From Nitrosococcus halophilus Nc 4 (GTDB lineage: Bacteria > Pseudomonadota > Gammaproteobacteria > Nitrosococcales > Nitrosococcaceae), in contig NC_013960.1 of assembly GCF_000024725.1 (NCBI RefSeq), positions 3,520,001-3,584,000 of the forward strand: a stretch of DNA of 64,000 bases, written 5' to 3'. Below, one piece after another: positions 10,754 through 20,820 of the stretch. The notes under the pieces are model-generated. The model had not been told where the DNA came from and ran no database searches. It was given only the letters and a program-made list of their open reading frames with translations. The first letter of the stretch is position 1. Every line of letters begins with the position of its first letter. The position numbers and the translations under genes are program-made.

Positions 10754-11875
10754 TTAATTTTCTTCCGTCGGGGCTGCGGCACGGCTCTTGCGGGCCTGCT
10801 CCCCGAGGGCCCAGGCCACGTGCTCCCGCACCAGGGCCGAGGAGTGATCGGCGCGGGACTGGAGGGCGCGGATGATATGAGGATGGGGTGCGGCATTGCC
10901 CAGTGCCACGGCAATATTGCGCAACCAACCCAGATAACCGATTCGGCGAATCGCCGAGCCTTCGGTACGGGATAGAAACTCTTCCTCGCTCCAGGCAAAC
11001 AAATCCAGCAATTGCGGGGCGGCCAACCCATGACGAGGACTAAAATCCTTCTCTCTTGTCACCTGGGCATAGCGATTCCAGGGACAAACGAGCTGGCAGT
11101 CGTCACAGCCGTAGATCCGGTTGCCAATCAAAGGCCGCAAGGGCTCTGGAATAGAACCGCGCAGCTCAATGGTCAGATAGGAAATACAACGCCGCGCATC
11201 TAATTGGTAGGGGGCCACAATCGCCTGGGTTGGACAGATATCAATACAAGCCTGACAAGTCCCACAATGGCTAGTAGTGGCGGAATCCGGTGGCAAGGGT
11301 AAGTCGGTGTAGATTTCCCCGAGAAAGAACCACGACCCAGCATCACGGGCCAGTAGATTGGTATGCTTACCCACCCAGCCTAGCCCTGCTTTTTCCGCCA
11401 AAGCCTTTTCCATCACCGGCGCACTGTCACTAAAGACCCGGTAACCAAAAGGCCCGATAGCCGCCTCCATTTGCTTTGCCAACCGCTGGAGTCGTTTCCG
11501 CAAGACCTTATGATAGTCTCGCCCCAGGGCATAGCGGGAAATATAACCGAGGGAATCATCTTCCAGGATGCGCCAAGGATCATCATCCGCCTCGGGCCAA
11601 TAATCCATCCGCGCCGAGATTATCCGAACGGTTCCCGGCACCAACTCCCCGGGCCGAGTACGCTTGAGACCATGCCGGGCCATATAGGCCATTTCTCCGT
11701 GGCGCCCGGCCTGGAGCCAATCCAGCAAATGTTTTTCCGCCTCCCCTAGCGCAATATCCGCAATCCCTATGTGCTGAAAACCCAATTTACGGCCCCACTG
11801 TTTGATATCAGCGGCCAGGGCATTGAGGTCCAGTGTTCCGCTCTCCCTTCCATGCATGGTGTCTATGATACTCAT
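10754..11875 (-). CDS. queG: epoxyqueuosine reductase QueG
   Basis: Cobalamin-dependent last step of queuosine tRNA modification. About 373 residues with two ferredoxin-like cysteine groups: CGTCQACIDICP and, further on, CDDCQLVC. The N-terminal half has SDSAPVMEKALAEKAGLGWVGKHT and the C-terminal half HEAT-like helices. The start is uncertain. The open frame begins at a TTG (11908), ATG codons follow at 11875 and 11857, and none has a clear ribosome site. Comparison with the short N-terminus of E. coli QueG also allows 11857. It is divergent from nnr, as yjeS is from yjeF in E. coli. Confidence 0.93.
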   Translation of the reverse strand: MSIIDTMHGRESGTLDLNALAADIKQWGRKLGFQHIGIADIALGEAEKHLLDWLQAGRHGEMAYMARHGLKRTRPGELVPGTVRIISARMDYWPEADDDPWRILEDDSLGYISRYALGRDYHKVLRKRLQRLAKQMEAAIGPFGYRVFSDSAPVMEKALAEKAGLGWVGKHTNLLARDAGSWFFLGEIYTDLPLPPDSATTSHCGTCQACIDICPTQAIVAPYQLDARRCISYLTIELRGSIPEPLRPLIGNRIYGCDDCQLVCPWNRYAQVTREKDFSPRHGLAAPQLLDLFAWSEEEFLSRTEGSAIRRIGYLGWLRNIAVALGNAAPHPHIIRALQSRADHSSALVREHVAWALGEQARKSRAAAPTEEN

Positions 11876-12015
11876 TTCTGCTAAAAATGGGCTGGATTCA
11901 CGGGGCAACTCGGTGTAGAACAGCCCTTTAGCCTTTAAAATTCCAGTCAGCCAGCAGCTGCAAAAACGCTATCGCCTATTATTTCAGGATTACAGCTTAC
12001 ATAGAGGTACCCAAA

Positions 12016-13506
12016 ATGGCCATTCTCCCCCTTGCCTTATACACCGCTGCCCAAGTACGCGAATTGGACCGATGTACTATTGAAGAATTCGGGATCTCGG
12101 GTGCCACGCTAATGGAACGAGCCGGTACGGCTACCTTGGAACAACTACGTAAGCACTGGCCTCAGGCTCAACGCCTAGTGGTTATCTGTGGCATTGGCAA
12201 CAACGGCGGCGATGGCTACGTCCTTGCCCGCCTGGCCCGCAAAGCGGAAATGTATGTGGCAGTCTATCAAGTCGGCGATGCGGACAAACTCAGCGCCGAT
12301 GCCCGCGCTGCCCGACAAGCTCTGCTTGATAGCGGAATAAAGATCCTCCCCTTCCGGCCCCAGGCCCTCCACTCTGCAGATGTGGTGGCGGATGCCATTT
12401 TCGGTACCGGGCTCAGCCGCGAAGTCGCTGGCCCCTGGGCTGACGCTATCCATGCCATTAATGCCTCCGGACATCCGGTACTTTCCCTCGATATTCCTTC
12501 TGGCCTCCATGCTGATACAGGGAGCATCTTGGGGGCTGCGGTCAAAGCCCAAGTGACCGCCACCTTCGTGGGCCTCAAACAAGGCCTGTTTACCCATCTC
12601 GGTCCCGATTACTGTGGTGAGATTGCTTTTGACTCCCTTCGGATCCCCCCTGAGGTCTATAAGCGAGTCACCCCTTCTGCCTATCGCATTATCCTTGAGG
12701 AAAGAATTGCTAAATTACCCCCCCGTGCCCGGGCGGGGCACAAAGGCGACTATGGCCATGTTCTGATCATCGGAGGGGAACAAGGGATGCCAGGGGCCGC
12801 GCGCATGGCGGGAGAAGCCGCTTATCGAGTGGGTGCAGGGCTGGTCAGTCTTGCTACCCGAGGGCAGCACGCTTCCCTACTCAACATGGCCCGCCCAGAG
12901 TTGATGTGCTATGGAGTGGAAAGCCCTGAGGATCTCAAACCCCTGCTGGAACGGGCCACAGTCGTGGTGGTGGGTCCCGGCCTGGGCCAAGGGGCTTGGG
13001 GTCAAATGATGCTCAATGAAGCCTTGAACACTGTCCATCCCCTGGTTGTCGATGCCGATGCCCTCAACCTATTGGCTAAACAACCCCGCCAACATAACCA
13101 TTGGATCATCACCCCCCATCCAGGGGAAGCATCCCGGTTGCTGGCTCGCAACATTGAGGAAATACAGGCGAACCGCTTTGTTGCCGTCCGTGACCTCCAT
13201 CAACGCTACGGGGGGGTTGCTGTCCTCAAGGGCAATGGGACCCTGATATGCCCCGGCGATTTACCACTGGGACTGTGCACGGCAGGCAACCCCGGGATGG
13301 CCAGTGGAGGCATGGGCGATGTCCTCTCCGGGACCATCGCCGGCCTTCTAGCCCAAGGCCTTACCCTCAGCGAAGCGGCGCATCTTGGGGTTACGATCCA
13401 TGCCATGGCCGGCGATCGGGCTGCCCGCGAAGGAGGCGAACGGGGACTGCTGGCAGGAGATTTGATGTTCTATCTGCGGCGTCTAGCCAACCTCCAAATC
13501 AGCTAA
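12016..13506 (+). CDS. nnr: bifunctional NAD(P)H-hydrate repair enzyme Nnr
   Basis: Repairs hydrated NAD(P)H. The 496-residue protein joins an N-terminal epimerase (YjeF_N) with [15 protein letters not shown] and [13 protein letters not shown] to a C-terminal ribokinase-like ADP-dependent dehydratase. The dehydratase part carries [22 protein letters not shown] and [16 protein letters not shown]. The ATG has AGAGGT upstream. The stop overlaps the tsaE start by one base (TAATG), so the two are translationally coupled. First gene of an nnr-tsaE-amiB-mutL series. Confidence 0.95.
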   Translation: MAILPLALYTAAQVRELDRCTIEEFGISGATLMERAGTATLEQLRKHWPQAQRLVVICGIGNNGGDGYVLARLARKAEMYVAVYQVGDADKLSADARAARQALLDSGIKILPFRPQALHSADVVADAIFGTGLSREVAGPWADAIHAINASGHPVLSLDIPSGLHADTGSILGAAVKAQVTATFVGLKQGLFTHLGPDYCGEIAFDSLRIPPEVYKRVTPSAYRIILEERIAKLPPRARAGHKGDYGHVLIIGGEQGMPGAARMAGEAAYRVGAGLVSLATRGQHASLLNMARPELMCYGVESPEDLKPLLERATVVVVGPGLGQGAWGQMMLNEALNTVHPLVVDADALNLLAKQPRQHNHWIITPHPGEASRLLARNIEEIQANRFVAVRDLHQRYGGVAVLKGNGTLICPGDLPLGLCTAGNPGMASGGMGDVLSGTIAGLLAQGLTLSEAAHLGVTIHAMAGDRAAREGGERGLLAGDLMFYLRRLANLQIS

Positions 13507-13979
13507 TGGTTGAGATTACTTTAACTGGCCAGGAGGCCACGCTAGCGCTGGGTGCCCGCTTGGCCCGTACCTGTGAGAAGGAAGGGGCGGTTATTTTCCT
13601 CATTGGAACCTTGGGCGTAGGGAAAACCACATTAGCCCGGGGATTCCTGCAAGCCCTTGGACACCGAGGGGCGGTCAAAAGCCCCACTTATACCCTAGTG
13701 GAGCCCTATACCTTGGGCCAACGGCAACTGTATCACTTTGATCTCTATCGCTTAAGCGATCCACAAGAGCTGGAATTCATGGGCATTCAAGATTATTTCA
13801 GCCCGGACGCTATTTGCCTCGTGGAATGGCCGGAACGGGGAACAAGCTTACTGCCGCTTCCCGATCTCCAGGTGACCCTGGAATACCAGGGAACCCATAG
13901 CCGGTTAGCCCGTTTAGAGGCTAGAACGGAGCGGGGAAAGCAGTTGCTCCACCACCTTAAAACTGGAATTAGTTTCTAG
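13506..13979 (+). CDS. tsaE: tRNA threonylcarbamoyladenosine synthesis ATPase TsaE
   Basis: P-loop ATPase partner of TsaB/TsaD in making t6A on ANN-decoding tRNAs. 157 residues. Walker A is GTLGVGKTT, followed by the family strings [11 protein letters not shown] and YHFDLYRL and later LVEWPERG. The start at 13506 shares its A with the nnr stop codon. The longer frame upstream is a shadow of nnr. TsaC of the same pathway is at 53.1 kb. Confidence 0.95.
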   Translation: MVEITLTGQEATLALGARLARTCEKEGAVIFLIGTLGVGKTTLARGFLQALGHRGAVKSPTYTLVEPYTLGQRQLYHFDLYRLSDPQELEFMGIQDYFSPDAICLVEWPERGTSLLPLPDLQVTLEYQGTHSRLARLEARTERGKQLLHHLKTGISF

Positions 13980-14061
13980 AAAGCTTGACAAGAACAAATC
14001 CTATCTATAAAAAAACAAAGAAAAATAAACTTAATTCCATCCTAGCCAGGTGGGAATAAAG

Positions 14062-15402
14062 ATGGGTCCTACAATAGTCGATATTCCAGTTACCGTGAGA
14101 AGAATAACGTGTCTATTATTACTCTGCCTAGCGCCTGTCTTAGCCTTTGCTAGTACCCAGGTGCATGGTGTCCGGGTATGGCCTGCCGCGGAAAAAACGC
14201 GGCTCGTCTTCGATTTAAGCGCCCCTGCCCAACACCGGGTCTTTACCCTGACAAATCCCCACCGGATTGTGATTGACCTGGCCAATACCCGCTTGGCCCA
14301 CTCCCTACCTAAGCGTAGCTTTGGCGGCGATCTTCTCCGCGGACTCCGTAGCGCCGATAAGAGCACTGGAATCCTGCGAGTAGTGCTTGATCTAGCCCAT
14401 GCCGCACACCCCAAAAGCTTTTTACTTAAACCCTATAAAAATTACGGTCATCGCCTAGTCATTGATCTCACCCGAACCGAAATCAAAAAACCCCAACCAA
14501 AATCGGTAAAGCCAGTAAAACTAGTAAAAAAGGTAACCCCTGTCACCACGGAGAAGCTCCGAGACATTGTGATTGCAATTGACGCCGGTCATGGGGGCGA
14601 AGACCCAGGCGCCATCGGCCCCCAGGGTACCCAAGAAAAGGATGTGGTACTGGCCATCGCTCGGGAATTGGCTCGGTTGGTGGAGCGAGAACCTGGCATG
14701 CGTCCAGTGATGATTCGCAACGGCGATTACTATGTCGGTTTGAGAGAGCGGATCAATGAGGCCCGCCAACACAAAGCCGATCTTTTCATTTCTATCCACG
14801 CCGATGCCTTTACTCATCCTAAAGCCCGGGGCGCTTCCGTCTATGTCCTCTCAGGAAAAGGGGCGAGCAGTGAAGCGGCGCGCTACCTAGCCAAAAAAGA
14901 AAATGAATCGGATCTCATCGGTGGCGTGAGCTTGAATGACAAAGGCGACCTCTTAGCCCAAGTGCTGCTTGATTTGTCTCAAACCTCCAGCCGCGAAGCA
15001 AGCCTTGAAACCGCCGAGGCGATCCTCGCCGGCCTCGGGAAAGTCGGTCAAGTCCATAACCGCAATGTGCAACACGCGGGTTTTGCCGTACTCAAATCTC
15101 CCGATGTCCCTTCGGTGTTGGTAGAAACCGCCTTTATTTCCAACCCCCAGGAAGAGCGTAAGTTACGCAGCCGACACCACCAGCGGAGATTAGCTAAAGC
15201 CATGATGGATGGTATCCGCCGCTATTTCTACCGCAACCCCCTGCCAGGTACTCTGCTTGCCCAACGTCGCCATATCATCAGTCGTGGCGATACCCTCTCT
15301 GAGGTTGCCCAGCACTATGACGTCAATCTCAATCAATTGCGCCTAGTCAATGGCCTTGAAGGGGACCGCATCAAGGTAGGGGATATCCTGCTGATTCCTT
15401 AA
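14062..15402 (+). CDS. amiB: N-acetylmuramoyl-L-alanine amidase AmiB/AmiC type with LysM
   Basis: Periplasmic zinc amidase that splits septal peptidoglycan, about 446 residues. In order: a signal segment (LLLLCLAPVLAFA); an AMIN domain starting VHGVRVWPAAEKTRLVFDLS; a Lys/Pro/Val-rich linker near residues 145-170; the Amidase_3 domain with AIDAGHGGEDPGAIG, ISIHADAF and the catalytic Glu in LVETAFISN; and a C-terminal LysM repeat (ISRGDTLSEVAQHYDVN). The start at 14062 has AGGTGG eight bases upstream; a GTG at 14050 is an alternative. Placement between tsaE and mutL supports the amiB name. Confidence 0.93.
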   Translation: MGPTIVDIPVTVRRITCLLLLCLAPVLAFASTQVHGVRVWPAAEKTRLVFDLSAPAQHRVFTLTNPHRIVIDLANTRLAHSLPKRSFGGDLLRGLRSADKSTGILRVVLDLAHAAHPKSFLLKPYKNYGHRLVIDLTRTEIKKPQPKSVKPVKLVKKVTPVTTEKLRDIVIAIDAGHGGEDPGAIGPQGTQEKDVVLAIARELARLVEREPGMRPVMIRNGDYYVGLRERINEARQHKADLFISIHADAFTHPKARGASVYVLSGKGASSEAARYLAKKENESDLIGGVSLNDKGDLLAQVLLDLSQTSSREASLETAEAILAGLGKVGQVHNRNVQHAGFAVLKSPDVPSVLVETAFISNPQEERKLRSRHHQRRLAKAMMDGIRRYFYRNPLPGTLLAQRRHIISRGDTLSEVAQHYDVNLNQLRLVNGLEGDRIKVGDILLIP

Positions 15403-15728
15403 CTCGAAGCTCGAAACCTCATTCAAGCTCCGGATTACGGCTCTCCGTGCCCGAATAATTCACCGGCTGGCCACCCAGGCACCCCAAACAGAAAGAAAAT
15501 GAGGAGGGGCGATAGAGGAGGTTTCGCTGCTTACTCTTATACTTTAATAGGTCATGTTTTAAATGGGGAGAATTTAACAAATGAAAGGGAGGCTAAGCCT
15601 ATCCATTGCGGGCAATGACCTTGCCTAGGAATCTCTAATAAATAGTCCGTAGGCTGGATTAAGCGTCGCGTATCCGGCAAAACAATACTTGGAATCTCCA
15701 GATCTGGAAGATTAGCCTTTAAATAGAC
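15403..15728. other. amiB-mutL intergenic region
   Basis: 326 bases without a coding frame I would trust. It holds the imperfect palindromic repeat at 15642-15682. A short minus-strand frame (15552-15758) overlaps the mutL start and has no recognisable content. Confidence 0.5.
15642..15682. repeat. imperfect palindromic intergenic repeat
   Basis: The half-sites ggctggatta and tatccggc face each other around a GCGTCGCG-like centre. This is the layout of the widespread gammaproteobacterial family that reads roughly GTAGG.xGGAT...GCG...ATCCx. It looks like a REP-like repeat unit. Only one copy is evident here. Confidence 0.4.
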
Positions 15729-17543
15729 ATGGTTGCTCCTTCCCTTCCCCGTATTCAACTTCTGCCCCCCGCCCTCGCTAATCAGATTGCCGCCGGCGAG
15801 GTAGTGGAACGCCCCGCTTCAGTGCTCAAGGAACTGGTGGAAAACGCCTTGGATGCCGGGGCGCAACGCATCGAGATCGAAAGTGAGGCAGGGGGAATTG
15901 GGCTCATCCGAGTCCGCGATGACGGTTGCGGTATTCATCCTGAGGATCTGTGCTTGGCCTTAAGTTCTCATGCAACCAGTAAAATCCGCCAGCAAGAACA
16001 ATTACTCAACATCACCACCTTAGGCTTTCGCGGCGAAGCCTTGGCAAGCATTAGTGCGGTTTCCCACCTCAGCCTCAACTCCCGAGTGGTCAATGAGGAA
16101 TACGGCTGGTGTCTTCGAGAAAATACAGCAGTCCAACCCGTGGCTCATCCTGTTGGCACTACCGTTGAAGTCCGTGATCTATTTTACAATACCCCCGCCC
16201 GGCGGCGCTTTCTGCGGGGGGAAAAAACGGAGTTTATGCACCTCCGTGCTACCCTAGAGCGGCTGGCCCTCAGCCACTTCGAGGTCAGCTTCCGGGTGAG
16301 CTATAACCGCCGCCCTCTTTTCACCTTGCCTTCCTGCCTCCGCTCCCCGGACCAGTTAAAACGGATCGCCAAGATCTGCGGGCAGGCTTTTACCGAGCAC
16401 AGTTTATATTTCAAGCGGGAAATAGAGGGACTGCGCCTATGGGGCTGGTTAGGGCATCCAGAATTCTGCCGTAGCCAAACTAACCTCCAGTACTTCTACG
16501 TCAACCAGCGCATGGTTCGAGACCGGCTGTTAACTCACGCGACTCGCCAAGCCTATGGCAACCGCCTTCCTCCAGGACGCCACCCGGCCTATTTACTCTA
16601 TCTGGAGTTGCCCCCTAGCCAAGTGGATGTTAATGCCCACCCCGCCAAAAATGAGGTCCGGTTTCGAGAAGCCCGACAAGTCCATGGTTTTGTTGTTCGC
16701 ACCTTAACCGAGATACTAGAACAAGCTGAGTCAGAAGGGGCACCCAAGCCAACCGCTGATGCCCCCCTTTCAGGGGATGCACCTCACGGATCTCCTTTGG
16801 AGGTCCCCATTTGCTCTCAGCAAACCGGGCAGGCCCTTCAACCAAAGCCCCATGGCACTCCCCACAAAGGACGGCTTTACCCGGTGGCAGAAGCCGCGGA
16901 GCACTATAGCCCCCTCCCCAGGGGAAGTCGTATCCCTTCCCGCAAGGGAAACCACAATGAATCATCATTGCTTGGCCAAGCCCAGGCTTTGGTTCTCGGA
17001 CGCTATCTGCTGGCAGAAAACCACCAAGGTTTAGTGCTCGTCGACCTTCCTGCAGCCCGCGCCCGCCTCGCCCAAGCGCGCCTGCGTGCTGCCTATGCCA
17101 GAGACCATATCACCCGACAACCTTTACTGCTTCCACTCACTTTCAAGGTCTCTCCGCAGCAGGCAGAGTGGACAGAACAACATGCCTCTGAACTATTAAC
17201 ACTCGGTTTCGGGTTACATCGGCTAGGGCCTAGCGTTGTTGTTCTTCGGGAAATACCCGCTTCTCTCCGAGAACTTAACTTAGAGCAGTGGCTGCCTGCC
17301 TTGCTTACCCGATTGACCGAGCAGCAACAAGAAAAGCTGGAAGAAACTCCATTAAAGGAAATCATTGTTAGCTTTACGGGGCGGTATCCAGCACCCACAA
17401 TATCCCCTCCCTCCTTACAAGAAATGAATGTTCTTCTGCGAGAATTGGAAAAGCTTTATCAGAACGAGCCAGACCTTAAAAGCAAGCCTCCCTGGCACGC
17501 ATTACCCAAGAACAAAATCGAAGAGTGGTTTGCTCCGGACTAG
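15729..17543 (+). CDS. mutL: DNA mismatch repair protein MutL (MutH-dependent type)
   Basis: GHKL ATPase that links MutS to the nicking step. 604 residues. ATPase motifs are ELVENALDAGA, RDDGCGI and GFRGEALASI, then NTPARRRFLR and NAHPAKNEVRF. A variable proline-rich linker covers about residues 345-410, and the C-terminal dimerisation domain follows. Where endonuclease-type MutL proteins carry DQHAxxxR(I/L)xxE, this one reads VLVDLPAARARLAQ. So the metal-binding endonuclease motif appears absent, as in E. coli MutL. That fits the presence of mutH and dam in the window. Confidence 0.96.
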   Translation: MVAPSLPRIQLLPPALANQIAAGEVVERPASVLKELVENALDAGAQRIEIESEAGGIGLIRVRDDGCGIHPEDLCLALSSHATSKIRQQEQLLNITTLGFRGEALASISAVSHLSLNSRVVNEEYGWCLRENTAVQPVAHPVGTTVEVRDLFYNTPARRRFLRGEKTEFMHLRATLERLALSHFEVSFRVSYNRRPLFTLPSCLRSPDQLKRIAKICGQAFTEHSLYFKREIEGLRLWGWLGHPEFCRSQTNLQYFYVNQRMVRDRLLTHATRQAYGNRLPPGRHPAYLLYLELPPSQVDVNAHPAKNEVRFREARQVHGFVVRTLTEILEQAESEGAPKPTADAPLSGDAPHGSPLEVPICSQQTGQALQPKPHGTPHKGRLYPVAEAAEHYSPLPRGSRIPSRKGNHNESSLLGQAQALVLGRYLLAENHQGLVLVDLPAARARLAQARLRAAYARDHITRQPLLLPLTFKVSPQQAEWTEQHASELLTLGFGLHRLGPSVVVLREIPASLRELNLEQWLPALLTRLTEQQQEKLEETPLKEIIVSFTGRYPAPTISPPSLQEMNVLLRELEKLYQNEPDLKSKPPWHALPKNKIEEWFAPD

Positions 17544-17590
17544 GCACTCCAAGGCGCACCGACTTTATTCCCCCTACTAGAATGGTGGGA

Positions 17591-20498
17591 CTAAGCTAGC
17601 TTCCCCTCGGAACATGGAGCTTCGATAATATGTGGGGCCGGCCGACCGATATAGTAACCTTGGGCATAATCCACTCCATATTCGCGGAGTAATATCAAGG
17701 CCTCGGCATCTTCTACAAATTCCGCAATGGCTTTCTTGCCAAGACCTTTGGCAATCTCGCTTAGCGCCTTGACGAAAACCCGATCTTGATGGTTTTCAAC
17801 TAATTGCCGGACGAACATACCATCAATTTTGACATAATCAACCGGCAACTGCTTAAGGTGGAAAAAAGAGGAAAAACCCACCCCAAAATCGTCCAAGGCA
17901 AATTGGCAGCCATGAGCTTTTATTTTATGCATCAGATTCGCCGCGGCCATCATATCGGCCACCGCTGCCGTCTCGGTCACCTCAAACATCAACGAAGAAG
18001 GATCAACACCGGTCGTTCTTAATAAATCTTCTAATATAGGCACCAATTCGGGATCATCTACTACCCGTCCTGAAAGATTAATAGACAGCGTCAACTTATA
18101 CCCTTGGGACCACAATCTAGCTTGCTTGGTAATGGCCTTTTGCAACACCAAATGATCGATAGAATGGATCAAACCTGATTGCTCGGCCACCGGAATAAAC
18201 TGGCCTGGAGAAATAATTCTGCCCCGAGGATCACGCATTCGTAGCAGAACTTCATAATGGCCTATGGTATTGGTACAGATATCCAATACCGGCTGGAAAT
18301 AAAGCAAAAAGCGATCTTCCCGAAGCGCTTGCTCGATCTGCTCTTTCCAATAGACTCGATTCTGCATCCGTTCACGAACTCGCTCATCGCTCGAGAATAA
18401 ATGCCACCCCCCTCTCCCTTCTTCCTTGGCCTGGTACATGGCTAAATCAGCGTTGGCCATGAGATCATGGACGGTAGTACCATGGAGCGGGAAAAGCGCA
18501 ATACCAATACTGGCAGAGATGGAATGATTACGACCTCGAGCGGGAAATTCTAAGGTACCCAACTGGGCACGGACTTTTCTTGCCACTTGGACCGCGCCGT
18601 CAGCGTCACACTCGCGAATCACCACCGCAAATTCGTCTCCCCCTAGACGGGCGATGACATCACTCGCCCGAACGACTTGGCGTAGCTTGTCAGCCACCAT
18701 TCGCAACAGAGCGTCTCCGGCTTGATGACCGCTGGTATCGTTAATATATTTGAATTGGTCGAGATCAAAATACAGCAGGCCGCCACTGTGCTTATAACGC
18801 TTGGAAGCCATGAGAATTTGCTCGAATTCACCTTGGAAACGGCGCCGATTAAATAATTCTGTCAAAGGATCATGATCCGCCAGCCAGGCCAGTTGCTGCT
18901 CTGCCTGCTCCCTTTCAGTCACATCATGCCCCACGCTAAGCACCACGGCATCACGGGGTGAACGGACCAGCAAGCGAGAGTGGAACCAAGAAATAGTACG
19001 CTGGCTGCCATCCCGGCACTGAAGCCCAGCATCTACGCGCACCTGCTCTCGGCGACCCAGCCGTAGCTCTTCTAATTCCTGGAGCACCTCGGGAGAAATT
19101 TTATCGCCCGCCAATAGTTCGTTAAAGGGTCGGCCTTCAATTTCATCGGCACTATAGCCTGTAATCACCAACCCTTGCCGGTTTAACATCACCACCCGCC
19201 CAGCGGCATTCTGGGTCAGAATGATGACCTGAGCCGTATTCAACAACCCGGTGACAAAGTCCCGCTCCCGCGCTAAATCATCCCCCCGCTCAGCTAAATT
19301 GCGGGTCCGCTCTCGTATCTGTGCCTGTAAGGCTTCTAGCTGATAGGATAAGGTGATGGCGGTGTTATTAAGGACATCGATTTCATCTCGACCCCAGAAG
19401 CGTCGAACCGATTGACCAAGGTGCGTCCGGACTTTCTCGAAAGCGTGCTCCGCCAAATAAGGCAGACTTAGGGCAACCCGTTGCAAACGAGCCATGGGTT
19501 TCCACAGCAAGAGCAACAACAGAATCTCGGAAACCAAGAGGCCGATCAAGCCACCGAGCAGGCTCTGCCGAGTCGCGACCCGAATATCAGCAAGGGCACT
19601 GGTCACATCACTAATGACCACTAACTGGGCCTGATTTTCTCCATCCGTTCCATTAATGGGTATCAGACGAACTTCATATTCCCGACCTGAATGGTGGTGC
19701 CACACATGTTGCTCCCCTACCGCGGCAAGGGAATGGTCTTCAGAAACCGAACGTAACACAAGCAAATTGCGCTCTGCATGGGTCAAGGCCGTCACCCGCA
19801 TGTTCCATTCAGGCAACAATCGACTCGGCTCAATCCCTCCCCTCGGATATAATCGGCTAGCCGTAATGATACCGACATCATCGCCGGAGATTTGATGGAA
19901 GGCGAGTACCACATCGGCAAGAGAGCGGCCAAGCAACAAAACACCGGCGCGCTCATTATTGGCAAGCAAAGGAACCGCTACGTACTGGATGCATTTATCC
20001 TTACAATCTAGCCCGGTAACCGGTTGTTCCGTTTTATTGGCTGCATACACCCATTCCAAAACCTGACCCGTGTCGGCCCGCTGCTCCCAAGACACCAATA
20101 ATTCATTTTCAGAAGAATAGAAACTCGCTATCTCGACCCCCCAGACCATTTGCAACAAGTGCCCATGCCGATTGAATATCGACTCAATCTGCCTAATCAA
20201 AGAGCCATCGTCACCATGGCCTCCCCGCAATAGCGGCACGATATCGGCAAGTTGTTCCATGCGCTGGTAAGAGTTTTTAATAAGCCCCTGAATTTTCTCA
20301 ATATGATCCAACCTGAATTTTCTCAATATGATCCAAATAGACTTGCTCACGCTGCAAAGCAAATTGGCGTTGCAACCCTAAATAAGCAAGCCCCGCCAAA
20401 GACGCATTAATCGTGACCAGAACCAGACTAAACACCAAAACAGCCTTCCATTTAAGACTGAGGAAATGGGGGGTGGGGGCTTGTTCAGGATCTGACAT
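17591..20498 (-). pseudogene. frameshifted GGDEF/EAL membrane protein
   Basis: A c-di-GMP turnover protein that would be about 960 residues if one copy of a 25-bp duplication were removed. The N-terminal fragment (ATG at 20498) has one membrane segment (AVLVFSLVLVTINASLAGLAYLG) and shifts frame at 20312-20336. The rest stays open to 17591. It has a periplasmic sensor region, a second membrane segment (GLLVSEILLLLLLW), a coiled linker, a PAS domain, a GGDEF domain with intact RLGGDEFAVVI, and an EAL domain. The EAL motif reads EVLLR, and DDFGVGFSS is conserved. The second frame could start at a TTG (20362) or at internal Met codons, but would lack the first membrane segment. Confidence 0.85.
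20287..20336 (-). repeat. exact 25-bp tandem duplication causing a frameshift
   Basis: The same 25 bases occur twice back to back, at 20287-20311 and 20312-20336. On the minus strand each copy reads LDHIEKIQ in its own frame. Since 25 is not a multiple of three, the second copy shifts the frame. One copy (or four) would restore a continuous GGDEF/EAL gene. Confidence 0.97.
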
Positions 20499-20819
20499 CA
20501 ATACTTTCCGCAGAAAATGCTACCTCCTCAAGCATCCATCGCCTTTTCCGCCAGAGTAAGGTCACCAGAGAGGAGAGGCCCTAAGGGATCACATCGAAGA
20601 CGGATATTTTGCACTAAGCTCTTCAAGATCTCGGACACTTTAGTTTTTCTTTTAACGCTTTATTTTAAATCGGCAAGTTTTTAGAAAAATCTCTTCATTG
20701 GAATCAACGGACTATTGCCTTTGTCGAAGCAAGGGTAGCTTAACCCCCGAATTGACAAGACATTTTAACCCTTTTCACTCCATCCTAAGAGGGAGTACCA
20801 ATAAAATTTCTGATTTTAT
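20499..20819. other. intergenic region between cbbR and the GGDEF/EAL gene
   Basis: About 320 bases without a supported gene. The left part should hold the promoter of the GGDEF/EAL gene. The right end holds a hairpin that may end cbbR transcription (separate entry). Nothing else stands out. Confidence 0.5.
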
Positions 20820-20820
20820 T
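20801..20820 (-). terminator. possible terminator hairpin at the end of cbbR
   Basis: AATAAAAT and ATTTTATT form a perfect 8-bp stem with a short loop, starting at the cbbR stop codon. The stem is all A/T and weak, so termination is uncertain. Confidence 0.35.

Noticed and set aside
15552-15758. 68-residue minus-strand frame before mutL
   Set aside because: No ribosome site or recognisable content, and it overlaps the mutL start and a palindromic repeat.
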